Positions 32,476 to 43,809 of a stretch of DNA of 64,000 nucleotides are shown here, piece by piece (the first letter of the stretch is position 1; each line of letters starts with the position of its first letter). The notes beneath the pieces are model-generated. The model worked only from the letters and a program-made list of their open reading frames with translations, had not been told where the DNA came from and made no database searches. The translations under genes were made by a program, and so were the position numbers. The DNA is from Beaufortia kweichowensis (Eukaryota > Chordata > Actinopteri > Cypriniformes > Gastromyzontidae): positions 1,695,185 through 1,759,184 of the forward strand of contig CM032808.1 in assembly GCA_019155185.1 (NCBI GenBank), written 5' to 3'.

Positions 32476-32724
32476 GCCTATACCAGAAACAATTACCTAT
32501 TGTTTTCAGACAATAGAAATAAAAAATGATAACAATATTTCTTGTTATATTATATTTTATATATATGATATCTGGACTGTTATGCAGTGTAGTGTGTTAT
32601 ACGGTCACTGTTACTTTAGGATATTTTCTACTTTTTTAACCCTTTGATTAACACAGACACTGCAATTTCTGTCATATTTATTTACATCGCTTTTAAAAAA
32701 AAACATAAAAAATCTAATGGTTTC

Positions 32725-32935
32725 CATTACAAATACAATATGTTGTTTACTATTAAATCAATACAGAATTCACTTATGTAGTGTGTTTCGGGTTTTATTC
32801 AGGTAGAATTTAATGGTTTTTTCCCCACATGGTTTCTATCCGCGAGATAACATCCCAACAACAGAACCCAACACATTATCATCAGAGATCCACAAAGACT
32901 TAGAGTGTTTCTGTTAAAACGAATTTATGCCATGC
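32725..32935. repeat. Interspersed repeat, copy B (partner at 17085-17290)
   Basis: Same ordered blocks as the copy in the arhgap27 5' region: TTATGTAGTGTGTTTCGG, GAATTTAATGG, GAGATAACATCC, ACACATTATC. It sits between the distal ISRE cluster and the proximal interferon promoter. Confidence 0.55.
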
Positions 32936-33158
32936 TTTCTATTGTTTTTCCGCACAGTGGACTTACAGCATTTTATTGATACCACTCTATTTAACCAATT
33001 TAATTTTAAAACTGCGTATATAAAGAAATTGAGTGTTGTCTTCTGTTTTAATATGTTTTAATATCAAACGTTTACAATTTATTTAGCTGTATTGCTATTT
33101 TTGGTCAAACATAATGAGACCAACGTACATGGGCATTCCGTCACTCACACTTAAGCGG

Positions 33159-33260
33159 TTGCGTAATCGCAGTTTACCTGTCACTCAGGTGTGGAGAGTG
33201 TTTACATAGGCTAATGGCTTTACAACTGGAAAGTGAAATTTCGGGTGTAATTCGTATAAA
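33159..33260 (+). promoter_or_regulatory. Proximal interferon promoter: C/EBP-like site, ISRE, TATA box
   Basis: TTGCGTAAT (33159-33167) fits a C/EBP site. GAAAGTGAAATT (33229-33240) is a good IRF/ISRE element. TATAAA (33255-33260) follows 14 bp later and would place the start of transcription near 33285-33290, about 80 bp before the ATG. This compact ISRE-TATA layout is typical of virus-inducible type I interferon promoters. An upstream ATG at 33272 probably lies before the transcript start. Confidence 0.7.
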
Positions 33261-33367
33261 CGACGGACAGCATGGAGGAAAAGCTCAGTCAACATCAAAC
33301 ATCAACAAAGAATATCGGTAGCTTTCATCGAGTGGAATAACAAAGAGTTTTTGGATAATACATCAGG

Positions 33368-34805
33368 ATGTATGTTCGCCCAGTGCTCGTGTGTCTGTTC
33401 CTGTCAGTCTGCAGCATCAGCCCTGTGTGGAGCTGCAAGTGGATTAAACACGTCCACGCAAGTTCCAAGTTCCAGGACCATCACAGAGTCTCTTTGGATC
33501 TGATTGAAAAGATGGTAAGTGTTCCAAATAAAAGTGGCTGAAATAATGTTCTTTTTTTGGCTGCATGGTTCCATAAAAAAAACGTAACATCCACAGAACT
33601 TTTACAAAAGTTTCTTTGTAGTGGAAAGAGGTTCTATAGATTATAAAAAGATGAGAAAGAATGGTTCATTTGTGGGTTGTTTTAACCCATGTTGGGTATA
33701 CTGTATGAACAAACCCAACCTCTGGGTTAAAAACATCTATAGAAAGTTCTAGGTTGGGTTTGTCCATGTTTCATCCAATCAAAACTTAGCATTTGTTAGA
33801 GTGTGTAGCAACTTTATTCATGTGGAGTGTTGTATATTCATGGACTTTTTAACCTAAACTGTTTATGTTGAAAAAAAGAATGTCTGGAGGTTGAGCTCTA
33901 GCCTCAGTATTCGATGTGTCATTAAGATTCGTAAATGAGTTCAGTTAAAAACAGTAAATTGTCAGGTCTGAAACTGTTTTAAGAATCAGGTTTGAATCTT
34001 TATAAAATTAGTTTCTTAACATTTTGCAGGGAGAGAAAATCTTAGAGAACCGTGAAGATAAATCAGCCTCAATTAACCCCATCCCATATGAACTGATCAA
34101 CAACCACAGGATGGTAGAGGTGAGTAAACAATGTTTTTAACATTTGAATTAATTAATTAATTAACTCAGTTCTGTGGATTATGGATATTGATTATTTCTT
34201 TTCCCTTTTCTCAGCCCGAGAAACAGATAATGTTTGTTATTCAGACTTTGCTGGAGATCACTGGACTTTTTGAAGATGCTGATTCTGCACCCTGGGATAG
34301 TAAAATAATGGATAATTTCTTAAACATCATCCATGAGGAGATTAATGGTCTCCGATCATGTGTAAGTAATACTTGAGACTAAGAAATAGCAGATCTTACC
34401 AGAAAATCAGAAAATATCAGAAAACATATCAATACAACAGTATATCAGAAAACGTACTGTGTCTATAGTCCATCTATCTGCATAGCATCAGCAATAATAA
34501 GTTGAAGATGAACTCATTCATTTCTCTTTTTTTCTGCAGGGCACTTTCAAAATAAAGAGGAACAAAAAGCTACATCTGTATTTTAGAAGACTAAGACAAA
34601 TGACTGAGTTGAAAACGGTAAGATAGCATCATATACAGTATATGAATATCAGCTCACAGGTGTTAAGTGAGTGAGTAAACTCATGTAAATGATGTTCATT
34701 TTACTCTTTCAGGAGGATGCAGGTAAAAGCTGGGAGATTATCAGAGCGCGAGTCATAAGCCTCATGAAACAGCTGGAGTTTTTCTCCTTCCACACTCACG
34801 TTTAA
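33368..34805 (+). CDS. Type I interferon (fish two-cysteine group, IFN-phi-like)
   Basis: Secreted antiviral cytokine, expected to act through cell-surface class II cytokine receptors and JAK-STAT signalling. Five exons: 33368-33514, 34030-34119, 34215-34361, 34540-34617 and 34713-34805 (555 nt, 184 aa). Every intron is in phase 0 with GT-AG ends, the standard fish type I interferon structure. The start MYVRPVLVCLFLSVCS opens a signal peptide, probably cut before CKW (Cys23). The mature part has two cysteines, Cys23 and Cys128 (NGLRSC), which places it in fish group I. It is helix-rich, and the last exon has the family-like SWEIIRARV. The chosen ATG at 33368 is in frame; the one at 33372 is not. 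It appears intact. Which paralogue it is (IFN-phi1-like or IFN-phi4-like) cannot be settled from the window. Confidence 0.88.
33545..33790. repeat. Repeat fragments in interferon intron 1
   Basis: Two neighbouring repeat pieces: a GGTTCCATAAAAAA / GAAAGAGGTTCTATAG type related to 21520-22075, and a palindromic TTTTAACCCATGTTGGGT / AACCCAACCTCTGGGTTAAA piece. Both are common fish repeat types. Confidence 0.5.
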
Positions 34806-35140
34806 CTGAAGCTTAAAAAACCTCCAGAATCTCAAAAAACAAACAAACTTAAAACATTTCATTCTGTCAGTGTTTCTGTTTATTATCATGTCTTTTAGTA
34901 GTTTGTTAAACTGAAGCATTTTATCCAAAAATATTTTTGATATATTTACTTAATATTTATATACATTATTTATTGTTATTTATGAATTACTCTAATGTGT
35001 ATTTATGACCATTTATTAAAATTTTACATATGTATTCTTGTGTTCTCTAACATATTACAGATATTTTGTCATATATTGTAATACATTTCGTAATGTAATA
35101 ATTTATGGGATTCAATAAAAATGTAAAATGACTTTTTTTG
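34806..35140 (+). promoter_or_regulatory. Interferon 3' UTR with AU-rich elements and poly(A) signal
   Basis: Between about 34940 and 35020 there are at least six ATTTA motifs, typical of rapidly degraded cytokine mRNAs. AATAAA at 35114-35119 is the best polyadenylation signal. Cleavage would fall near 35135. Confidence 0.7.
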
Positions 35141-35147
35141 ACTTTTT

Positions 35148-35169
35148 CATCAGGATGTATGTTCGCCCA
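35148..35169 (+). repeat. 22-bp exact duplicate of the interferon start-codon region
   Basis: These 22 bases are identical to 33361-33382, which span the interferon start codon and first codons (both contain CAGGATGTATGTTCGCC). Homology stops at both sides. The copy sits about 30 bp after the poly(A) signal. Confidence 0.9.
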
Positions 35170-36030
35170 ACTTTTTAAAATGACGAAAAAATTCATAAAC
35201 ACAAAATTGGTGAAAAACTGTTTAACTCCACAATTCAGTACAACACAGTTCACAGTCTTTGTAATGTGATTCAGCAATACATTTCCAACATTTATATAAC
35301 ATATATTAAAGATTTATCAGAGTTTACGCTACACTTCCAAAAACGTGTAACATTAAAAAGCAGACCTAAAACTGGCTTTCAATGTTGGGATTGTGTCTAT
35401 ACTGACAAGAGGATGGATGCTCATGCAGCGCATCCGCATCCATCACTGATTGCCACAAGTTGTACTGCACATCGAAGTCTATGGTACTGGTACTGCACCG
35501 CTGTCTTCACAGATCGCCTAATTAAACACGTCTCCTGATTGGCCCCGCTAACTTCCGGTGTCATTCATAAGCAGAAGACGCTGAGCGTGTGAGAGGATGA
35601 TGCAGAGTTGGTGTTGCTGCTGCTGCTAATTTTGTAATTGAATCAGAATAGACTATTTTTCTCGTTGTAAATCATTGTCTGGTTGTATATACGTGGTGGT
35701 TTACATGGAGTTGGGGAAGACTTATTTAGGATTTAATTAACTTTGGGGTTGGTGGTGGTTTTAAAAGAGAAAAGCTACAAATAAAAAAAACACAAACGTT
35801 TAATTTCTTTGTATGTTATTCAGTGTAAGCATGTAAATTTAGTTATTTTTAAGTATACACAACTAAATATATCCACAGTATATCCAGTTTCGTTTGTGTA
35901 GTAAACAATCACTTTTACACTCATCGGTTTCCTGCTGTGGTACTAGGAATTAAACCGGCAAAATTCTGGTCACGAGTCCAACTTTCTAACCACATCTAAA
36001 ATGCATTTTCATGTGTATTTATAACTTATA

Positions 36031-36217
36031 AATTTTGCAATAATTCCTCTTATATCCTAAATATTTTATATACCAAGGTATATAAAGGTATATACCTTGG
36101 TATATAAAATGTATATAAAATAAAATAAAATTTTATTTAAAAATTTATCCTAAAATAATATTTTATATACCAAGGTATATAAAATATTTAGGATATAAGA
36201 GGAATTACTGCAAAATT
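36031..36217. mobile_element. Near-palindromic MITE, 187 bp
   Basis: The arms are long inverted repeats: AATTTTGCAATAATTCCTCT leads in, and the right end read backwards is AATTTTGCAGTAATTCCTCT. Pairing continues through TATATCCTAAATATTTTATA and ACCAAGGTATA for about 50 bp. The centre is AT-rich. There is no coding capacity. Confidence 0.8.
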
Positions 36218-36663
36218 CAAGTACATTGGCTGTAACCAACCATGAAAGCAGTCAGACCGTTATATTCACAGTGCCAATAAATAAGCCCATGTATGTTTTT
36301 AAAAGATGTATATATTAGCAGTACTAACTATAAAATGTGAATCTGTAAAACTTTAAAGAGAGTCAATTTTACAGTGCTACTTAAAATAAAAAATAAAATA
36401 CAGATAAAATGCATGTTTAGCATTAGTAAAAAAACAGTGTAGAGTTACTGTATTATTAAAAATTTATTAATAATAAAGTGTCTCTGCTGGCGAGCATTAG
36501 TCCTATCCCGGAGCTGGGTCTCTCGGGCTCGCTTGTCCTCTGGATGGGCATCATCTCTCCTTCATGAGCTCCTGTAGTCTCTAGTCACCTCGACATAAAC
36601 AGAAACATCATTAACATAGCTGCTGTTCATTATATTTAAGCATCTTAATTATTTTGTGTATCA

Positions 36664-36845
36664 GTGCCGGCCCTAGCCTCTTTGTCGACCTAGGCAAGAT
36701 TTTTTTTGGCGCCCCCTTATATTGCGATTTATATCACCAAGTATTTAGACATTATAATAAAAAAATCCCTTGGCCTCTTTGGCGCCCCCTAGCGAGATTG
36801 CGCCCTTAGCATTTGCCTATACTGCCTATATAACGGGCCGGCTCT
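36664..36845. mobile_element. Short element with GCCGGCCC-type inverted ends
   Basis: Left end GTGCCGGCCCTAG; right end CGGGCCGGCTC. In between come GGCGCCCCCT blocks and GCATTTGCCTATACTGCCTA. This is a short non-autonomous repeat type common in fish. Confidence 0.55.
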
Positions 36846-37395
36846 GTTGTGCATTATTTGATCTGTTAGTATTACAGTGCAGGTCTACATGACGTATTAT
36901 GTAAAAGCTGGACTAAAGAAATGTGTCTCATATCTAGATTTATACTAGATAAGTGTGTCTGAGCCCCGAATAGTGTTAGGAAGACTATTTCTGAGTTTAG
37001 ACCAACGCTACAGCATTAAAAATTATTTCGGCACAAACCCCATCCTAGGATTAACAGTGATAAGCATTTGTCAGGTGCCATTGTATACAGATGGAGTCTT
37101 TAGAAAGCCCTTTTAAATCCCCAACGTGCTTGACCAAAGCACAGGCAAGTTAAAGGTCCGTCTTAAGGAGAGCTCCAGCAGATCAAGGGGACACATCACA
37201 GAGACATCAACCTTAATATCTTTTGATGCTCTTCCAGCTAAAGCATCCAGAACAAACCTGACTGACGGGACTAATTGTAATTAGTTTAGCGATGATGCAG
37301 GTCAACCATTTAGTAGTGCATAACAATAATCCAAAAATGACTAGAATATTCTGCAGCTTGGCGACGATTCTAAGATGTGATCTTTCAAATGTGCA

Positions 37396-39479
37396 TCACA
37401 TTATACACATTGCATTATAAAAATTATATAAACTAGCAGCTTTATCTGCTGCCCATAACATGACCTTTCCTATCGTCTTGATGGTGTTCTGTCCTTCTCT
37501 CCTGTCGCTCTCAGGAAAGTTCTCGCCAGGAGATTCACCTATAAACAAAGTTTATATAAAAGTCAATTTAGCTACAAACCTTTAAATGCAGAAGAAGAAT
37601 ACATTAAAACAACATTAGCACAGTTTTGCAGATGATAAATCAAAAGGGTGTGTATTATATGTGTGTGTTGTATTATGTTGAGAATATAGAAGTAAACTTA
37701 CTTTCATTTGTGACATTAATGTTATTGTCCAGCCTCTTCTTATTCAGATCAGCAAAATCAGAAATCCCAGTACTGACTGGATTTTGGACAAAATCAACAC
37801 CAACCAGCAACAGTCCAGAACAGCCCGGAGACTCTGGCACCTTGATATCTGTGTCCTGACATGAACAGTAATGTGATGTTTTGGTAAATATTTCACATTT
37901 CACAATAGACAAATCTTAGCTGATGATCATTACCTGAAACCATTTGTGCTCAAAGATATATTCCATACGGATACGCCACAAACAACACTCCTGCATGCAA
38001 GCCTGAATAAATTCGCAGCATTCTGTAAAGAAAGATTTTAAAAGAAAGAATCTCACATCTGCACTTTTTTTGTATGTTTGTTTTGTTTTATATCATTAGG
38101 AATAACAGTGTGTCTGATAAGGAGCTCACCTTTAGACAAGCCATCTTTCTGAAAGGTTTTTGTAGTGATCATGCAGCGATCCCTATATCTGGGATATTGT
38201 CCACAGACCATTATAAACAGTGTCACCCCCAGCGAGTACACCGTCGCCTGATCTGCGTAGTATTCGCCTAGTGTGTCGTACTCGGGGCAGGTGTAGTCAT
38301 GTGTGCCTGTAGGAAATAGATTTCATTTTATAAATTTGCATCACCACAGTATTTTGTAGCCACTATCCAAGATAACATGCAAGAAATTTGATGTTTGAAA
38401 AGTGCTATTTGAAAGTTCTGCATTTACAGCTTTGAATGATAAAACATACCAATGAAGGTCTTGTAAGCTGAGTTTTTCAGAAGGTCGCCGCACCCAAAGT
38501 CAATCAGTTTGACCTCCAGTGTCTCTGTGTTGATGAGGAGATTGTCCAGTTTGATGTCTCTGTGAAAGACACCCCGTTCAAAGCATTCACAAGCCGCTGT
38601 TATTGCAGACCGCATGACGACCTTTGCCAAATCCTCATCCACTTTTCCGTTTCTCCTCAGGTATTGAAACATGTCCATGCAGGGAGAAAAATCTTCCAGG
38701 ACCATGACGTAACGGTCACGCTGGTCCTCCCAATCCAGAAGCTGGATGATCTCAGGAGCTCTGGGTTCTTTATTTGCAAGAATGTGCAGAGCGATCTCCA
38801 TAGGAATGGGTTTAGGATGATCCGGCTACAAGAAAGACAATTTTTGATCATGATCAGATGGGGTGGCTTTCTAAACATGGATTTAACTTGGACAAACTAA
38901 TGTCTTTAAAAGTTTGTTTATCTTAAAAAAACTATCAATATATTTTTAATTTATAAACAAATTATTTTTTTAAACAAACAAACAATCAGCCTACTTACAA
39001 TGGTAGTATATCTCACATCCTCAGGTTCCTCCAGCTCCTTTTCAACGATTTTCACTGCCACCTAATAAACACAACAAAACAGAGATTTGTGTAACAGTAA
39101 TTTACAGAGCAGTCATGCAGAAGTTTAAACACACTAACCATTAATTCTGAACTGATATGAAATATACTGAAATAGAATGTTTGTTAGTTTACATCAAGTG
39201 CACTAAAGAGTGAACGTATAATATACACTAAGAAGGCTTGAAAAGGATGAAAAAGATGAACACAAGACAAACCTTCAAGTCATCTTCCACACGTCTGCCT
39301 TCATAAACTTTTCCATAACCTCCTTTACCCAGCATTTCACCGAGTTCATACTGGCGGGAGTTGATCGTTATTGATGATATTGATTTTGTCGGTGCACTTG
39401 GCTGTGATTGGTTCACACAGCGACGATCCTCCGCATTTTGCGCATTTTCCTCGTTAACGGGAGTTGTCCTCTGATCCAT
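37396..39479 (-). CDS. Pim-like serine/threonine-protein kinase
   Basis: Predicted cytoplasmic Ser/Thr kinase of the greatly expanded fish pim-like family. Seven exons: 39273-39479, 38999-39061, 38450-38825, 38130-38306, 37934-38022, 37702-37855 and 37396-37538, totalling 1209 nt (402 aa) with matching phases. Kinase landmarks: glycine loop LGKGGYGKV, VAVKIV lysine, HRDIKLDNLL catalytic loop, LIDFGCG metal-binding motif. The usual APE-type motif is CPEYD, and the hinge EDFSPCMDMF differs from classical PIM. After the kinase core (FEHKWFQ) comes an unusual tail of about 100 aa with no domain I recognise, containing KKRLDNNINVTNE. All key catalytic residues are present, so it is probably active. 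It is not a true pim1/2/3 orthologue by these features, so I give no symbol. Confidence 0.85.
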
Positions 39480-40259
39480 CTTTACTGTTAGTCAGCGAAC
39501 AAATATACTGATAGCGAGAAGTTTCTTTCTTGAAATACGTCACCCGTCACTATTACGTCAAAATTAGAACGTTTTATTATTCCACTCAGTGTTGGAAAAA
39601 ACGCTCCAGTCTGTTGAGTGCGTGATCGGCCAAATCCCACGAGATTTCCCACAAAAACTTTTTGTTTCGCAAATTTTGGTTAATTATTGAAACAACCCTA
39701 AATATAATTGAATGCACATTACACAGCAGGTTCAATACTATAAACGCGAGATAAAGTAATTCATTATCTGAGAATAACAGTTTAGTATAATGTACTATAA
39801 TGTTAGTGTATAATTTATTTCTATATATCCGCTAGAGGGAGCTACAATTTCATTTGTGTAGTAAACAATGACAATTTTATTATTCACATAAACTACTGTC
39901 TCAAAATCCTTCCTTATTTAAAGTATAAAGGCAAAACTTTTTTACAAAATAATGAAAGTGTTGTTAAACGGTGCATGAGCACAATATTATTTATTTGTTT
40001 TTTTGTGAAATAAAAGTGGTGACAAATACGCAAAATCCACAAATAAATACAGTAGTAATACTTTTGACACAGGCAAATAAGGTCAACTAAGTTTGCTTGG
40101 TAAAAATGGGAAAAAAACCACTCTTCCATGACAAATACCATTTGGTTTGGAATGACATAAGGGTGAGTAAATGATATCTGAATTTTCTGTATTAGTTGAG
40201 GTATGCTTTTAACATAACAAAGATTGCATACATGTGGAGGTTTATGGTGTCTAAAAAAG

Positions 40260-40303
<44 letters not shown>

Positions 40304-40659
40304 TAAAGAAAGATTAAAGAAAGATTAAAGAAAGATATAAACTAATAAAGGTGGAATTTGTTGTACAGTGGTAGATTTGAAATGTTTTCAAATAATTTGT
40401 TTATATTTTAATAGCGTACACAACCTATAAACACACTTGAATCAAAGCCACACACACATATATGAGCACCATTCATATCTGTCAATAACATATTCACATA
40501 ACAAACACTAAACACAAAACACCTTCTGTAGTTAAGCACATGACATGTATTTGTATATAAATGTATTAGATTGTGTGGCTGTGTAAAGAGAAATTGCCAA
40601 GGCTTTCAAACCCCAGATTACTGTCCTGTGAAGCTCTGATGGGTGTCTCATGTTCTTTA
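39480..40659. other. Pim-like 5' flank and cd79b 3' flank
   Basis: No gene is seen. It contains the GAAA array at 40255-40340 and AT-rich sequence. The first part should hold the kinase promoter, and the end is probably the cd79b 3' UTR. Confidence 0.4.
40255..40340. repeat. (GAAA)n microsatellite passing into GATTAAAGAAA units
   Basis: About 50 bp of GAAA tetramers followed by three GATTAAAGAAA decamer-like units. It is a purine-only tract on the plus strand. Confidence 0.9.
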
Positions 40660-42528
40660 TCACTCCTGATCTGGAGATTCAACTTCCCAGGCTGCATCTG
40701 TACCTGCATCTGGACCTGCATCTGGACCCGGAGCCAGAGTAGAGATGTCCTCATACACATCACCACAATGATCAATTTGCAAACCCTGTAAGAATACATT
40801 TCAACACTAAAATCATAAGACACAACACGAAGTGAAAACAACATTAAAAATCTTTTGTTGTAGAGTTTATTAGCTATTATTAACTGTTTGCAAAGCAATG
40901 ATTTGACACATGAATATTTACGCATTTCTCATGTAGTGACAACCGAGAGTCTGTAGTGTGCACTTGATAACAAATTTTAATACTAATACTTTTCAAGATT
41001 TTGCATTTTTGCAAAGCAGCTTTACATACAAATATAAAAAGTAGTAACAAAGTAAAGACATTTAATTATGACAAATTAAGAAAACAACATAGAATACATT
41101 CAGTAAGATGCACATTAACGAAACATAATTGTGTACTTTTCTAAACAGAAAAGATGATTGAACTGATGACAAATACATCAAAATATAGATCATATATCAA
41201 GATATCAGAACCCAAGTCTGACCCTTATAAGAACAACACAAGTCTGACTATAAATGTCTCTCTTATGTGGTGTAATTTCACTTCCTCTTATGCATCTGCT
41301 ACAAAAACTGCAGCGTTAAACCAAGCGGAACACTCACCTCATATGTGTGGTCATCAGGTTCTTCATAAACTGCATCTTCTTTCTTCTCCTAAAACCAAAC
41401 ATAGGAGAGAAACGCTTCTTTAGCTCATACTGTACAATGTGCTATTAAAATGAAAGTAATAGATCCTTCCCTTAAAAAATATTGTTTTATTTGGCCAAGA
41501 AAATCATCCGATAACTTAGAGACATTCTTCTCGTTTATTTCACAGGGTTAGAGTTTCTTTTACAAAACAGATCAGTCTTACCAGTTTATAAAACTTAACC
41601 AGAGGAACAACGAGGCACAAAATCAACAGGAAACCCTGTAGAAAAATGATGAGATCTTTGATTCTGGATCTTTTTAGGATCGCTTGGGGATCACTATATC
41701 CTGCAGAAAAACAATGTATCAATGAATAGTGAAAACATCAAGTACATGTACACCAAACGGACACTTACTGGACACCTGCAGTTCAGTTCCTGGTCCCAAA
41801 GAACCGTTCAGCTTGCAGAAGAAAATGCCGCTGTCCTCCAGATCCACTTTCTTTAATGTAATGGAGGCATTTCTGGTGGATGTCTTTTCCATTATAATGG
41901 TTCTCTGGTTTCTCTTCAGTGGGTACGGATGGTCTTTGTAAGCACGGGCTTTCATCCATTCTACTTGAGCGGGCAGAGATGGATTAGACGCCACACAATA
42001 AATCATCACAGTCCGACCAGTTTTAACACCAAAGAAACGTGGCTTCTGGAACACCTGGATATGTCCTTCAGCTAAGACATGAGAGAAAATGAAAGACTTT
42101 TTCAATTCATTTTAAAGAAATATTTGGCACAGCATTCCACAAATATTTCAGTTGAGAAGTTGATTGTTTTCTGGTACAGTAAATTGTTTTGATGTGATAG
42201 GACTTCCTCTTTCACTCACAGATCGAATGGAAAAACAACACTGAAAACAAGTCTAGGGTAACTGTAATATCCAACATGCAACTCTGCAACAAATTTTGCA
42301 AAAGTAAAAGTAAAACTGATATTTTATTACATATCGTATTATTTATTTTATCATTATTTTAGTCATTATTTAGTCATTATCATTATTATTTATTTTAGTC
42401 ATCTCCAGATTCACTATCTGTTCGTAGGAAGTAACAAAATTAAACAAAAGTGTGTTTCTTATGTAGTTTTCTTTACCTGTGATGTAAATGAGGGCCATAA
42501 CAGAGCTGACCAGCAGAAGGTAATACAT
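40660..42528 (-). CDS. cd79b: CD79b, B-cell antigen receptor complex beta chain
   Basis: Type I membrane protein that pairs with CD79a and signals for membrane immunoglobulin on B cells. Five exons: 42477-42528, 41769-42071, 41582-41700, 41338-41388 and 40660-40785 (651 nt, 216 aa), all phases matching. Signal peptide MYYLLLVSSVMALIYITG. One Ig domain follows with the Cys pair (MIYC, GIFFC), a core Trp (VEWMK) and N-glycosylation sites NAS and NGS. The membrane segment is LIIFLQGFLLILCLVVPLV. The cytoplasmic ITAM reads YEGL, seven residues, YEDI and is split between the last two exons. A tandem PDAGPDAGTDA precedes the end. It uses the ATG nearest the signal peptide; the longer upstream open frame lacks support. 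In mammals CD79B also lies next to SCN4A, which agrees with the layout here. Confidence 0.92.
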
Positions 42529-42587
42529 GATTCCTGCTCCTCTGTGATGAGAAGAACGGATGGATTCAGAGCGGAGAGAAAAACTAA

Positions 42588-42641
42588 AGGAAGCAGCTAG
42601 ACCAGCGTTCACTTCTGCTCATCGCATGCAAACATGCAAAT
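42588..42641 (-). promoter_or_regulatory. Putative B-cell promoter: tandem octamers and Ets-type site
   Basis: ATGCAAAC and ATGCAAAT lie back to back at 42626-42641, about 100 bp upstream of the cd79b ATG. The second is a perfect Oct-1/Oct-2 octamer. A GGAAG Ets-type core lies near 42586-42592. Mammalian CD79B promoters also use octamer and Ets sites. Confidence 0.6.
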
Positions 42642-43809
42642 CAATACACTCATGTGTGGCTTCTGAAAAAGGTTATTCAGTCATCTACAGAATAATATAC
42701 AGTAATGTACAAAAACAAAGACAAAACAAAGTTATGACATGAAAGAAGAAATGTTTATATTACCTCTTCAATGAAACTGTTACGATAATAACATAAATTG
42801 ATTTTAGAAAAATATATAACAGAAATATTTCACTTGTTGTCTATTGAATCTCACTGTATATGATTTATACAATAAAGATAAAGAATTAAAACAAAAAAAC
42901 ATTAATGGATCACTAACATATCACACATCCCCACACACTGCAAATACATACAGTATGTGTGTAGTTCTCCAAAAGGAGACACTCTATTGATTTATGTTAT
43001 TTTCATAAATCAATATTTATAAATACTAAAAAAATTATTATAAAGAAAGAAACAAAAAACAACAGGAGGTTTTGTTGTTTTGTATGAATTTGTCTCCACA
43101 CACACACATAGTGGGTTTCCATGTTTTATAGGGACTTTCTATAGACATAATGACTTGCACTGTACAAACTATATATTGTATTTCCTACCCCTGAACCAAA
43201 CCCACACACAAACCTTTCTGCATTTTTACATTTTCAATAAACATCATTTAGTGTGATTTAAAAGCTGTTTTCCTAATGGGGACCAAACAATGACACACAT
43301 TGTTCTCACATTGAACATCTGGTCCCCACACTGTAGGGTTTACCAGGAACACACACACACACAAACAAAAATATCACATTAATTTTGGAACAATGCATCA
43401 TGCATACTGTCTTTGCAGACACACTGTTATGTTCAGTTCCTGCACGTGTGCAGTCAGTCGCACCAGTCAGTGAGCTGTGTAAAATAAATGCAGCTGTGCT
43501 ATCCCTGTATGTGTGTGTGTGGAACAGATAACACTCAACCTGAGACACACTTCAAATGTGTTTACAACATGTGTTGGAGTTTATGCTTCTGCAATCACTA
43601 GGTTCTTGTTCTTTATGCTAGCACTTTTGTTACAAGCCAAAACCCCTAATCTGTGCTATTAAAACCATTCTGAAGAGGAGGGATTTGATGGTTTGATGGT
43701 TAATGAGTGTGGCCTGACGAGTGTAGGTGTGTTCGACTTCATGCAGCGATGTGCAGACTGCAAAAAACAGAGCCGTCAACTCAGACACTTGCATTACAAA
43801 AACTTGTAT
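42642..43809. other. cd79b upstream stretch with repeat fragments
   Basis: No gene is seen. Around 43080-43350 there is an interspersed repeat with GTGGGTTTCCATGTTTTATA near one end and ATGGGGACC / TGGTCCCCACA further on, plus short CA runs. Confidence 0.45.

Larger units (their letters stand above)
35170..37395. other. Interferon to pim-like kinase intergenic stretch
   Basis: Convergent 3' ends face each other here. The right part (down from 37395) should be the kinase 3' UTR. It holds a palindromic MITE (36031-36217) and a GCCGGCCC-ended element (36664-36845). No other gene is supported. Confidence 0.5.

Noticed and set aside
32301..32516. 71-aa plus-strand open frame over the distal ISRE cluster
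   Set aside because: It overlaps the regulatory motifs, has no family resemblance and no supporting exon structure.
32526..32639. 37-aa hydrophobic open frame just after the distal TATA box, resembling a signal peptide
   Set aside because: It has no mature interferon-like sequence after it and no convincing splice donor; a chance AT-rich frame is likelier.
37020..37380. Possible LINE or conserved non-coding fragment
   Set aside because: It is directly downstream of the pim-like kinase stop on the minus strand and is more simply its 3' UTR.
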